Source: CAZJHX01 sp964545715
GTDB taxonomy: Bacteria > Myxococcota_A > UBA9042 > GCA-2863065
Assembly (NCBI GenBank): GCA_964545715.1
Contig: CAZJHX010000025.1
Span: 18,002 to 82,001, forward strand
DNA length: 64,000 nt
Direction of reading: 5' to 3'
Position numbers and translations under genes: made by a program. This document shows, in pieces, positions 53,301 to 60,572 of this stretch. Numbering within the stretch: position 1 is the stretch's first letter; the number at the start of each line of letters is the position of its first letter. The notes under the pieces are model-generated. The model searched no databases. It was not told the origin of the DNA and worked only from the letters and a program-made list of their open reading frames with translations.

Positions 53301-54473
53301 GGCTTGTGGGCCCATGGGGCGGACAGCGTCTTTGCCACCACGCGCCAGGGCACGGTGATCCACTACGACGGCACCTATTGGAGCGCGCAGCCGGTCGCGT
53401 CCGGCCCGCCCTTGAACGCGGTCGTGTCCGACAACGCGGGCGGGGCCATCGTCGTCGGGGACGGCGGCCGAATCATGCGCTGGAACGGGGTGGGCTGGAC
53501 CACCGATGACTCGGGCACCCTGCACGACCTGCGCGGCGTCAACGCGTTCGGGCCGTCGGGCGCGGTCGCGGTCGGGGCCTACGTGATTCTGGAGTGGGAC
53601 GGCAACGTGTGGACCGAGACGCCGTTTGGCCCGCCCAAGGATCTGCACGCGGTGTGGGGTCCCGGCGCCGGTGACACCTGGGCGGTCGGGGCTGACGGCA
53701 TCGTGCTGCGACGGACGGCATCGGACGGGCATTGGAGCGCGATAGGCGCGCCCGTCTACGATGACTTGTACGGATTGTGGGGCACCTCTGAGGGCTTTGT
53801 CATGGCAGTCGGCGGCGGCGGTCGCGCGATCATGAGCGCGGGGGACGGCGTCTTTGAGGTCGCACAGACGCCGGTCCAGCGCACGCTTCGCGCGGTGTGG
53901 GGTCGCTCGGCATCGGATATCTATGCCGTGGGCGACGCCGCCACGATCGTGCACTTTGACGGCACGGCCTGGTCACTGGTTACCGAGGAGACCCTGTCGA
54001 CGTCGCTGCGGGCGCTGGGTGGGGATCCGGCGGGGGCTGAGCTGTTCGCAATGGGCACGCACGCCGTGGATCTGTCACCGTTCTTGAAGATCCCGACGTT
54101 TGCCAACCCAGCGCCGAACCAGGCGTGGAACAAGACGGCGATCAGCTGGAGCGTCAAGCCCGGCGGGGGCGTCGCCAGCTTCAACAACCTGCGCTTGTAC
54201 GGGCCGTCGGGCGCGCTGGCCTGGGCGATTATGGCGCCCGGTCACTTGACCGACATGACGCTGCCCGATCTGGGCAAGATCGAGGGCCTGCCGCTGTTCC
54301 CAGTGGGGCAAAAGCGGGTGTTCCTGTATCGGGTCCAGCATCCGGACTTTGACATCGACGGCTTTGACAGCCGGGTGTTCCGTCTGATGGACTGGCGGGC
54401 ATGGGTCATCGACTCCTACACGTTCGACGCCGCGGACACGTCCGTGCCGGTGGACACCGTACCCGGCAAATAG
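50325..54473 (+). CDS. TIG/IPT-repeat and propeller-repeat lipoprotein
   Basis: 1382 residues from a GTG at 50325. The lipobox LLLLLAGC is at residue ~20. The N-terminal ~560 residues contain about six TIG/IPT Ig-folds with the recurring pattern P-x-x-G-P-x-x-GG-x-x-(I/L)-x-G-x-G. A carboxypeptidase-regulatory-like strand region (GAVVLIGNEDPPHYKGYTDD) follows. Next is a Cys-rich patch at ~695-760 (CEPCESDDDCG...), similar in style to the CTDC-type protein at the window start. The C-terminal third carries YAVGD/WAVGAD-type propeller repeats (VWGRSASDIYAVGDAATIVH). This mosaic is typical of myxobacterial surface proteins; the function is unknown. Confidence 0.82.
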   Translation: MLKRLFSLICVLLLLLLAGCNLPDIEDFIEPEPEPEPPVQQVLEPTPVAVGFVITQVIPDRGKPKGLELIEIRGGGFRDTSRVFFGGSEALDVTVTSEGRIFVMSPPHSPARVPVRVVNIDNTEAEAEKGFLYFTDIVIDQIVPPEGPATGGVPIELRGGGFVGTEAVYFDGQQALDVTVIDDETLLCILPGHPVGRATVHVASAGGVGRLVKGFNYFAPPRVSGFSPLAAPSTGGGTLALAGTGLVEGASVMVGGSPAEPLATTPDGRQIVVRIPPGEPGPADLSVTTQYGAVELDGAFTYLSPDGARALLNVWPSSGPASGGGEIMLVAQGLEEGLSVSVTIGGVQVPVEAVLPKQHTVLTTAPAGVPGEAVDITLTIAGSSSTLHGAYLYTPTLNITSITPSSGPVEGDTQVIIRGEGLSADMEVFIGALPATDLEFTNPTELRARTPLGSPGYADVRVQLGDLSATLADGFSYVAGETAVHIVVPDHGAIAGNTWVRIYGTDLPPYLDVRFDGVAAPYVERLSPSEVAVRTPRADEIGTIDVRVAAGPTLDQTVEQAFTYFDPTARWGGTWGEPIDGSLNVTVLAIGSDDPVDGAVVLIGNEDPPHYKGYTDDRGQVTLSGPHLAGRIDVTAAKFGSSASSIMDFDAENVTLFLSNPAPPSPGDGTPLEPGKAHGTVKGIGKYLVTPPWPCSDVDNAPPGHCEPCESDDDCGAAAPVCTHTASQPAFCSTTCDSEATPTGCAEDFRCILSADKTERCVPQPGELQARCYASSPSILSPLPVSDENNTLDLMEKLTFDLENLRLGEVAFYCLAGGFRVFADDTENGRPSFRPVVMGVARHVFVQPGVDPITELENAPTEIEIELNIPLSRAVNVVVGEQPLRPSNGGPHATTVNAHLDLGSDGFIPLASTALEPDAQDLLFEGLPQSLVDDLYDATYVFHAAARSDTTDTLPSSEVLRAKLGQLDDGSYLHHNGADWQEEDSGYGGDVLGLWAHGADSVFATTRQGTVIHYDGTYWSAQPVASGPPLNAVVSDNAGGAIVVGDGGRIMRWNGVGWTTDDSGTLHDLRGVNAFGPSGAVAVGAYVILEWDGNVWTETPFGPPKDLHAVWGPGAGDTWAVGADGIVLRRTASDGHWSAIGAPVYDDLYGLWGTSEGFVMAVGGGGRAIMSAGDGVFEVAQTPVQRTLRAVWGRSASDIYAVGDAATIVHFDGTAWSLVTEETLSTSLRALGGDPAGAELFAMGTHAVDLSPFLKIPTFANPAPNQAWNKTAISWSVKPGGGVASFNNLRLYGPSGALAWAIMAPGHLTDMTLPDLGKIEGLPLFPVGQKRVFLYRVQHPDFDIDGFDSRVFRLMDWRAWVIDSYTFDAADTSVPVDTVPGK

Positions 54474-54928
54474 CGCTGCTGATGCTGGCGCTGACCCTGG
54501 TCGCCGGCTGCTCCTACGAAGAGAGAAAGGCCCTGCGCAACTACGACGAAGCGCTGGAGCCTGTGCGCGACACGATCGATGAGCTGAGCCGCTATCAGCC
54601 GCGCGTCAGCGAGAAGAGCGCCGCCGAGAAGATCCGGGGCTACGTCACCGACGAGATCCTGTTTCGGTCCGCCACCATCATCGGGACGATCAACGTCATC
54701 GAGCCGGCTGGGCCCGAGCTGGAGGCGCTGCACGAGGAGCTGGAGTCGATCTGGACGGCCTACCACGACGGCTTTGAGCAGTTTGTGGAGGACATGACGG
54801 ATGAGAACCTCAGCAGGAAGCGACGAAAGCTGAGCGAGGTGTTGTCGCGCTGTGATGTGCGCTGGCGAACGTGGAACGCCGAGCTGCAGTCTTACCACGA
54901 GCGCGTGCAGGGCTGGGGCGCCTTGTAA
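54401..54928 (+). CDS. Small lipoprotein of unknown function
   Basis: At most 175 residues from the ATG at 54401, which overlaps the previous gene by 73 bases; an ATG at 54482 would leave only nine residues before the lipobox Cys. The longer form gives an Arg-rich n-region followed by IALLMLALTLVAGC, a good lipoprotein signal, so it is preferred. The mature part is helical and charged (EERKALRNYDEALEPVRDTIDELSR), predicted coiled-coil-like. It ends 16 bases before an assembly gap. No family is recognised. Confidence 0.6.
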   Translation: MGHRLLHVRRRGHVRAGGHRTRQIALLMLALTLVAGCSYEERKALRNYDEALEPVRDTIDELSRYQPRVSEKSAAEKIRGYVTDEILFRSATIIGTINVIEPAGPELEALHEELESIWTAYHDGFEQFVEDMTDENLSRKRRKLSEVLSRCDVRWRTWNAELQSYHERVQGWGAL

Positions 54929-54944
54929 GGAGCTATTGGTCACT

Positions 54945-55044
54945 NNNNNNNNNNNNNNNNNNNNNNNNNNNNNNNNNNNNNNNNNNNNNNNNNNNNNNNN
55001 NNNNNNNNNNNNNNNNNNNNNNNNNNNNNNNNNNNNNNNNNNNN
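54945..55044. other. Assembly gap of 100 N
   Basis: Exactly 100 unresolved bases, the usual placeholder for unknown length. TATTGGTCACT appears both immediately before the gap (54934-54944) and immediately after it (55045-55055). The contig ends therefore share an 11-base sequence, and the true gap may be zero or negative. The following minus-strand gene's stop lies in that repeated sequence, so its C-terminus could change. Confidence 0.95.
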
Positions 55045-55053
55045 TATTGGTCA

Positions 55054-55794
55054 CTAGCGGCTGCTGCCCTGAAACCAGTCCTCGCGGTGCTTGAACAACG
55101 AGTTGAAGGTGGTCAGCGAGCCGTAGCAGCGGGTGATGTACTGCTGCAGGGCGACCTTGTCGGGATCGTCCAACTTCTTGTGTTGATTGACCTTCTGCTC
55201 CAGCACGCGCAGGTTGTCGCGGATCATCACCACCTTGCGCATCAGCGCGTCGATGGGGATCTCTTTTTCAGCCGCGCCGTCCACGCCGGGGCGCACGACG
55301 ATGGTGCCGCCTTTGAAGCGGTCCGTGAGCTCGACCTCGCCGATGCCCAGGCTGTCTTCGATGGCCTCGCGAATGATCTCACGCAGTGTCCCTCGGTCCA
55401 TTCCTTCCTCCCCATCCCCAAAGTCCACTTCTTCTTTGTCGCGCTCTTCGCGGCTCTGGCGGCGCACGACCACCGCCGGACGACCGCGCTTCAATGTGCG
55501 GGTTCGCCGAGACGGGCCCGCCTTCGCGGCGTGTGCGATCGCCACGATGTCCTCGGCGTCCGCAAAGACGTCGATCTCAGGCTTCTTGCGCTCCGCGACA
55601 GGCCGGATCACCGGCGCGATCTCCGGAATCGGGTCGTACACGTCGCACTTGAAGTCGGACGACGCGATCGAGCCAGACCGGGGCTTTCGCCCACAGTGGC
55701 CAAATACCGTGCCGGAGCCACCGCCAAAGTCCTTCTCGAAGCGCGTGCACGCGCCGCAGCGACCCGGCATCACCTCCCATTGGGGCAACGCCAT
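55054..55794 (-). CDS. Hypothetical protein with N-terminal Cys-motif
   Basis: 246 residues from the ATG at 55794; the longer frame upstream is not needed. Cysteines in RCGAC (13, 16), GHCGRK and FKCDVYD could bind a metal in a C-x2-C...C...C site. The middle is basic and Arg-rich (RRTRTLKRGRPAVVVRRQSREER), then an acidic stretch, then a helical C-terminus with VLEQKVNQHKKLDDPDK and YITRCYGSLTTF. It may be a DNA- or RNA-binding regulator, but no family is recognised. The stop falls in the contig-end repeat, so the last residues are uncertain. Confidence 0.6.
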   Translation of the reverse strand: MALPQWEVMPGRCGACTRFEKDFGGGSGTVFGHCGRKPRSGSIASSDFKCDVYDPIPEIAPVIRPVAERKKPEIDVFADAEDIVAIAHAAKAGPSRRTRTLKRGRPAVVVRRQSREERDKEEVDFGDGEEGMDRGTLREIIREAIEDSLGIGEVELTDRFKGGTIVVRPGVDGAAEKEIPIDALMRKVVMIRDNLRVLEQKVNQHKKLDDPDKVALQQYITRCYGSLTTFNSLFKHREDWFQGSSR

Positions 55795-55876
55795 GGCCGA
55801 CAGTAGACCATCGGCCACAACGCGCCGCAAGCCGCCTCCCATAGCCCGCGCGGCCGTGAGCTTGTATGCTCCCCGC

Positions 55877-56416
55877 ATGATCCGCTGGGTCCTGATATTT
55901 GTGGTCGCCGGGGTCGTATCGTGCGATCGCCGCGAGACGCCTCCGCCGGCTGCGGCCGCGTCCGAGGCGGACTATCAGGTCAAGCGGCTGCGGGAGGACA
56001 CCGAGATCGAGCTGCAGGATCTGCGCGGACGCTGGCTGGCGGCGGAGGGGCTGCTGACGCTTCAGCGCGACGAGACCAAGGCCCTGCGCACGCTGCTCAA
56101 CGAGGAGCACGAAAAATACGCGGAGCGGCTGGACCGGATGGATGTGGCGCTCGGCGCGCTGGTGGCCGAGCTGGAGTCGGTCAAAAACGCGGCCCCTGAA
56201 CCCGCCCCCCGCGAGACTGTGCTGGACCGGCTGGCGCGCAGCTACGAAGAGATCCACTGTCTGCGACGGCAGGGCGCGGAAGAGGCGGTCGCCGCAGTCT
56301 ATCGGCGCTACGGCTTCGAGGACGTGCAGGCCTGGTCGCAGGCGTGGCAGCAGGCCGCGCGCAGCGAGTCGTTCGAGCGGGAAGTCAGCGCACGTGTCGA
56401 GCGTTTGTGCCCGTGA
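55877..56416 (+). CDS. Coiled-coil lipoprotein
   Basis: 179 residues from the ATG at 55877; TATGCT (55865-55870) lies only 6 bases before it. The signal peptide MIRWVLIFVVAGVVSC has a good lipobox. Residues ~35-110 form a charged coiled coil (VKRLREDTEIELQDLRGRWLAAEGLL). The remainder is helical with YRRYGFEDVQAWSQAWQQAA. The TGA overlaps the ATG of the WD40-caspase gene (TGATG, 56414-56418), suggesting coupled expression and perhaps an envelope adaptor for it. Confidence 0.72.
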   Translation: MIRWVLIFVVAGVVSCDRRETPPPAAAASEADYQVKRLREDTEIELQDLRGRWLAAEGLLTLQRDETKALRTLLNEEHEKYAERLDRMDVALGALVAELESVKNAAPEPAPRETVLDRLARSYEEIHCLRRQGAEEAVAAVYRRYGFEDVQAWSQAWQQAARSESFEREVSARVERLCP

Positions 56417-59400
56417 TGTTTCGCTGCCTCCTGATCGCCGTCACCCTTTACGCGGGCTCGCTGCACGCACGTACCAAGCCCAAGCTGCTGCTTCAGCTGG
56501 GCCACACCGATGACGTCGTGGACGCGGATCTCTTCCGCGCCGGCAAGGCATTGCGCGTGTTGACCATCTCAAAAGACGGGCGCCTGAAGGTGTGGGACGG
56601 CCGGGACGGCGCCATGCTCTCCGACTGGAAGTGGAAGGGCCAGCGCAAGCCGGCGCAGGTCACCGTGGCACGCGGCGGCAAGACGGCCGTCGTGTGGTCG
56701 CGGCTGCGAGAGCCGATGAAGCTGAACCTCACCACGGGCGAGCAAACACCTATCGCGCTGGAGACGCGCGGGGCCATCGAGGTGGTCTGCCGGTCCCGGG
56801 ATCGCCGCAAGGTGGCGCTGCAGTCCGGCAAACAGCCCGTGCGCCTGTATACGCTGCCGGATCTGCGTCAGGTCGGCGAGGTGCCGGTTGTGGTGGGCCG
56901 CATGAAGCACTGCCGGTTCGGCGTGCGCGACCGCGTGCTGGCGCTTGGAGACGGGCGCGGCTACGTGTCCTGGTTCGACCTGCGCAAGAACCTGGCGCCC
57001 GTCGACCGCCGGCAGATCGACAGCCTGCTGATCGACGGCATGGACGAGTCCCCAAAGGGCAACCTCTGGATCATCAAGGGCCGCAAGCACGAGGTGCTGT
57101 GGGACCTGGCGGCGCGCGCGGAGAAGGGTCGCTGGCGCGCGGGCGGCTCCAACGGCTTTGTGCGCTTCAGTCGCGACGGTAAGCACGTGATTCGGGGCGG
57201 ACACGGCTCCAAGGCGTTGCGTTATGTGGACCCGATGACCGGCAAGCGCAGCTTTGAGGTGCCCGACGACCTGCAGGTGCCGAAGGGGCGCCTGGACACG
57301 TTTCGCTGGCTGGCGGCCGCGGGTGAGCTGGACGAGCTGCTGGTGCTGCGACGGCGCAAGGACACGATGGTCGAGGTGTGGAACGGCGACAAGGGCCAGC
57401 GCCTGACGTCACTGTGGGGCCACCCGCAGCACATCACGTCTATCGCGTTCTACGAGGACAATCGGCATCTGGCGGTGGGCAATGCGCTAGGACGCGTGGA
57501 GCGCTGGGACCTGCTCTCGGGCGCGCATACCCCGCTGAAGTGGGACCCGCACCGAAGCGCCGTGACCGCCATCGCCTTCAGCCGCGACGGCGCGTGGGTG
57601 GCGACTGGGGACGCACGCGGCAACGTGTTTGTGCGCGAGCGAAAGACCGGGCGCCTGGACCGCAAGCTGCGCGCCGGCAGTCGGGTGGAGCGGCTGCAGT
57701 TTCTGGCGGACTCCAAGACCCTGCTGATGGACGGCGGCAGTCCCAAGCTGCTGCGCGTGGACAACGGCTTCGAAATGCCGCTGCCCAAGGGGCTGCGTGG
57801 ACGCGATCACCTGGTCTGGAGCCCGGACGACAAGCGCGTCGCCTACACGACCGGCAACCGGATCATCGTGCGTCGCGGCGACAAGGAGCTCGAGCTGAAA
57901 GGGCGCGCCAAAGTGGCGTCACTGGCGTTTACGTCCAAGGGCAAGCAGCTGTTGGTGGCCACAAAGGACGGCGAGCTGTTGACCTACGACGCGACGTCGG
58001 GCAAGCCGATCGGCGCGTTCAAGAGCGCCCCGGACGGCGACCCGCAGACGCAGATGGTGTGGCTGGGGCAGTCGGGACACCTGATGGCGGGGCTTGGGCC
58101 TGATGCGGTTGTCCGATTCTGGGCCAAAGGCGACACCGAGCCGCGACTGATGCTGCTGATCGACGAGCAGAACGAGTACATCGTGTGGAACAGCGACGGC
58201 GCGTTTGATGCCTCGCAGGGCGGCGGCAAGTATGTCGCCTGGCGCGTCGGCAAGCGCGTGTATCCGGTCGACCGCTTTCGCGAGAAATACCAGATTCCGG
58301 GACTGATGGGCCTGCGACTGTCGCGCAAGGCCCGCAAGGTCACCGTCGGCGATCTGGGCCGGGAGTTCCGACCGCCGCCAACCGTGCAGATCGTGTCACC
58401 AGAGCCCAATGCGTCGACAGAGGACGACCTGGTCTCCGTGTCCGTCGAAGTCGCGGACACGGGGGGTGGAATCGCCGAGATTCGGCTGTATCACCAGGGC
58501 CGGCTGGTCGAGAACGTGCGCAAGGGTCTGGGCGGCGCCGAGCATCAGCGACGCAAATTCGACGTGTTGCTGGAGCCGGGGCGCAACCGGCTGTGGGCGA
58601 CGGCGCTGAGCGACGGGCGCGTGGAGAGCAAGTCCGCACCGGTGGACGTGGTCTACGGCAAGCGCAACGAGCGCGTGCGGCTGCGTGTCCTCTCGGTGGG
58701 TATCAACAAATACCGGGATCAGGCGCTGGCGCTGAAGTATGCGGCTGCGGACGCCACGGCGCTGTCTGCGGCGCTCTCCAAGCCCGGTGGGCGGCTGTTC
58801 AAGGGGGGCGTGGAGCACAAGGTCCTGCTGGACGAGAAGGCCGGCAGAAAGGGCGTGCGCGACGGCTTCAAGTGGCTGATCGAAAACACGCGCGCGGCGG
58901 ATGTGGCGGTGGTGTATCTGGCCGGCCACGGCGAGACTGTCGGCGACGAGTATTACTTTGTGCCGCAGGACCTGGCCTTTACGTCTCTGGACGCGTTGAA
59001 GGCGGGCGGCATCTCGCAGACGGAGCTGCAGGACCTGATCCGGCGCGTGCCCGCTCGCAAGCTGGTCGTGCTGTTGGACACCTGCAAGAGCGGGGCGGTG
59101 TCTCTAGGCTTTGCCACACGCGGACTGGCGGAGAAGAAAGCGCTGAGCGTGCTCGGGCAGGCCAGCGGGATCTACCTGGTGGCCGCGTCGACGAGCCGGC
59201 AGCTGGCGCTGGAGGACAAGGACCTGGGCCACGGACTGTTTACGTGGTCGCTGCTGCGCGGCCTGGAGGGCAAGGCCGACATCGACGGCGACAAGGCGGT
59301 GACCGTGCGGGAGCTCGTCACCTTCCTGGAGGCGGAGGTCGCGCGCGTGTCAAAGTCCACCTTTGGACAGGAGCAGTTTCCGGTGACGCACGGCACGGGC

Positions 59401-59430
59401 CGCAACTTCCCGCTCGCGCTGATCCGGTGA
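56416..59430 (+). CDS. Exported WD40-repeat caspase-family protein
   Basis: 1004 residues. A signal-like N-terminus (MFRCLLIAVTLYAGSLHA) precedes WD40-type blades over residues ~30-620 (LTISKDGRLKVWDGRDGAML, IAFSRDGAWVATGDARGNV). Residues ~660-750 include an Ig-like STEDDLVSVSVEVADTGGGI strand set. The C-terminal ~240 residues are a peptidase C14-type domain with RLRVLSVGINKYRDQ, the catalytic His838 in VVYLAGHGE and Cys890 in LLDTCKSG. Both dyad residues are intact, so protease activity is expected. Such WD40-caspases occur in myxobacteria. The export signal is unusual and would place the protease outside the cytoplasm. Confidence 0.87.
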   Translation: MFRCLLIAVTLYAGSLHARTKPKLLLQLGHTDDVVDADLFRAGKALRVLTISKDGRLKVWDGRDGAMLSDWKWKGQRKPAQVTVARGGKTAVVWSRLREPMKLNLTTGEQTPIALETRGAIEVVCRSRDRRKVALQSGKQPVRLYTLPDLRQVGEVPVVVGRMKHCRFGVRDRVLALGDGRGYVSWFDLRKNLAPVDRRQIDSLLIDGMDESPKGNLWIIKGRKHEVLWDLAARAEKGRWRAGGSNGFVRFSRDGKHVIRGGHGSKALRYVDPMTGKRSFEVPDDLQVPKGRLDTFRWLAAAGELDELLVLRRRKDTMVEVWNGDKGQRLTSLWGHPQHITSIAFYEDNRHLAVGNALGRVERWDLLSGAHTPLKWDPHRSAVTAIAFSRDGAWVATGDARGNVFVRERKTGRLDRKLRAGSRVERLQFLADSKTLLMDGGSPKLLRVDNGFEMPLPKGLRGRDHLVWSPDDKRVAYTTGNRIIVRRGDKELELKGRAKVASLAFTSKGKQLLVATKDGELLTYDATSGKPIGAFKSAPDGDPQTQMVWLGQSGHLMAGLGPDAVVRFWAKGDTEPRLMLLIDEQNEYIVWNSDGAFDASQGGGKYVAWRVGKRVYPVDRFREKYQIPGLMGLRLSRKARKVTVGDLGREFRPPPTVQIVSPEPNASTEDDLVSVSVEVADTGGGIAEIRLYHQGRLVENVRKGLGGAEHQRRKFDVLLEPGRNRLWATALSDGRVESKSAPVDVVYGKRNERVRLRVLSVGINKYRDQALALKYAAADATALSAALSKPGGRLFKGGVEHKVLLDEKAGRKGVRDGFKWLIENTRAADVAVVYLAGHGETVGDEYYFVPQDLAFTSLDALKAGGISQTELQDLIRRVPARKLVVLLDTCKSGAVSLGFATRGLAEKKALSVLGQASGIYLVAASTSRQLALEDKDLGHGLFTWSLLRGLEGKADIDGDKAVTVRELVTFLEAEVARVSKSTFGQEQFPVTHGTGRNFPLALIR

Positions 59431-60422
59431 GCGCCCGGGCGAGGACCGCCGGCAAGCTGCTGCTGGCCAACGTCGGTGTCTGGCTGCTGCTGGAGCTCGT
59501 CGCGTTTGTGGTGCTGTCGGTCGCCCCAGCCGGCGCTGATCCATCCGACAAAGACTGGCTGACGCAGGCGCGCATGTCGTTTGAGGGCGGGCTGTACGTG
59601 TGGGACGAGCACTGCTTATGGCGCCTGCAGCCGGACTATGAGGGCGGAGACGACACGGAGCGAAAGTTCTGGGGCGACGGTCCGTTGCGCGTCAACGAGC
59701 ACGGGATGCGCGGGCCGGCCGTGACGCAGGCGAAGCCGAACGGGACGCGCCGGATCCTGATTCTGGGCGGCTCACACCCGATGGGTATGTACGTTGACTA
59801 CGACCAGTCATACGGGGCGCGCCTGCAGGCGGCGCTGGGGTCGGGCTGGCAGGTGCTGAACGCGGCGGCGCCGGGACACACGAGCTACCAGGCGCGTGAA
59901 TACCTGGCCTGGTACGGCGTCGCGTTCTCGCCCGATATCGTGATCGCGGACGTCGGCGTCAACGACACGCTGCCGTTGACGCCACAGTTTCCGCTGCCTG
60001 ACGATGAGGTACAGCGCCCACCGCGATGGGTCGTGGACGCAACGACCAGCCTGCGGTTCAGCGCCGTATATAGGCTGCTGCGGCGTTGGATGAGCCCCGA
60101 TGCCCCCGCGGTCTCGGGCGGGCAGCGCGTCTCGGCTGACAAGCGACTGGCCAATGTGCAGGCGATGCGCGCGCTGGGCGAAGAGCGCGGGTTCAAGGTG
60201 CTGTTGATCAACCAGTTTCGGGCGGATCTTCGCGGCTCCGGGCGCATTCAGTGCCTGTTTCAGGACACAGGGGCGGAGGCGGTTGTCGACGCGTGCGCCA
60301 TGTGGGCGGAGCGCGGCGACGTGCGGGGTTTCTTTGCCGATCCCGTGCACGCCAACGCCGCCGGGCATGCGCTGCTGGCCGAGCTGTTCCAGGCGCGGCT
60401 GACTCAGCTCGGCTGGCTCTGA
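59427..60422 (+). CDS. SGNH/GDSL-family hydrolase or acyltransferase, membrane-anchored
   Basis: 331 residues from the GTG at 59427, overlapping the caspase stop as GTGA. An N-terminal hydrophobic segment (KLLLANVGVWLLLELVAFVVL) anchors it. SGNH blocks are ILGGSHPMG (nucleophile Ser in block I), VGVND (block III) and DPVHANAAGH (catalytic Asp and His, block V). Members hydrolyse or transfer acyl groups on polysaccharides or lipids. The neighbouring DUF5989-type small protein is, from memory, a frequent partner of SGNH proteins. Coupling to the WD40-caspase suggests a shared envelope role. Confidence 0.85.
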   Translation: MSARARTAGKLLLANVGVWLLLELVAFVVLSVAPAGADPSDKDWLTQARMSFEGGLYVWDEHCLWRLQPDYEGGDDTERKFWGDGPLRVNEHGMRGPAVTQAKPNGTRRILILGGSHPMGMYVDYDQSYGARLQAALGSGWQVLNAAAPGHTSYQAREYLAWYGVAFSPDIVIADVGVNDTLPLTPQFPLPDDEVQRPPRWVVDATTSLRFSAVYRLLRRWMSPDAPAVSGGQRVSADKRLANVQAMRALGEERGFKVLLINQFRADLRGSGRIQCLFQDTGAEAVVDACAMWAERGDVRGFFADPVHANAAGHALLAELFQARLTQLGWL

Positions 60423-60572
60423 TCAGAAGAGGTTGTAGATGTACGGGACACCGATGCTGATGTCGGTGAGCGCGATGAACGCCGTCATGGCGACCACGAT
60501 CAGCGCGGCGGGCAGCAGCCAGTAGCGCTTGCGCACCTTGAGAAAGTCCCATGTCCGGCGCGCCAGGCTCAC
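60423..60572 (-). CDS. DUF5989-type 49-residue membrane protein
   Basis: 49 residues from a GTG at 60572. The sequence starts MSLARRTWDFLKVRKRYWLL, then PAALIVVAMTAFIALT as one membrane helix, and ends PYIYNLF. This matches the short family I know as DUF5989, with its WDFLKVRKxxWLLP opening and Phe-ended tail. The GTG overlaps the upstream TGA as GTGA, so it is coupled to the propeller gene. It converges with the SGNH gene, whose stop is directly adjacent, although the family usually accompanies SGNH genes on the same strand. It is easy to miss because of its length. Confidence 0.8.
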   Translation of the reverse strand: MSLARRTWDFLKVRKRYWLLPAALIVVAMTAFIALTDISIGVPYIYNLF

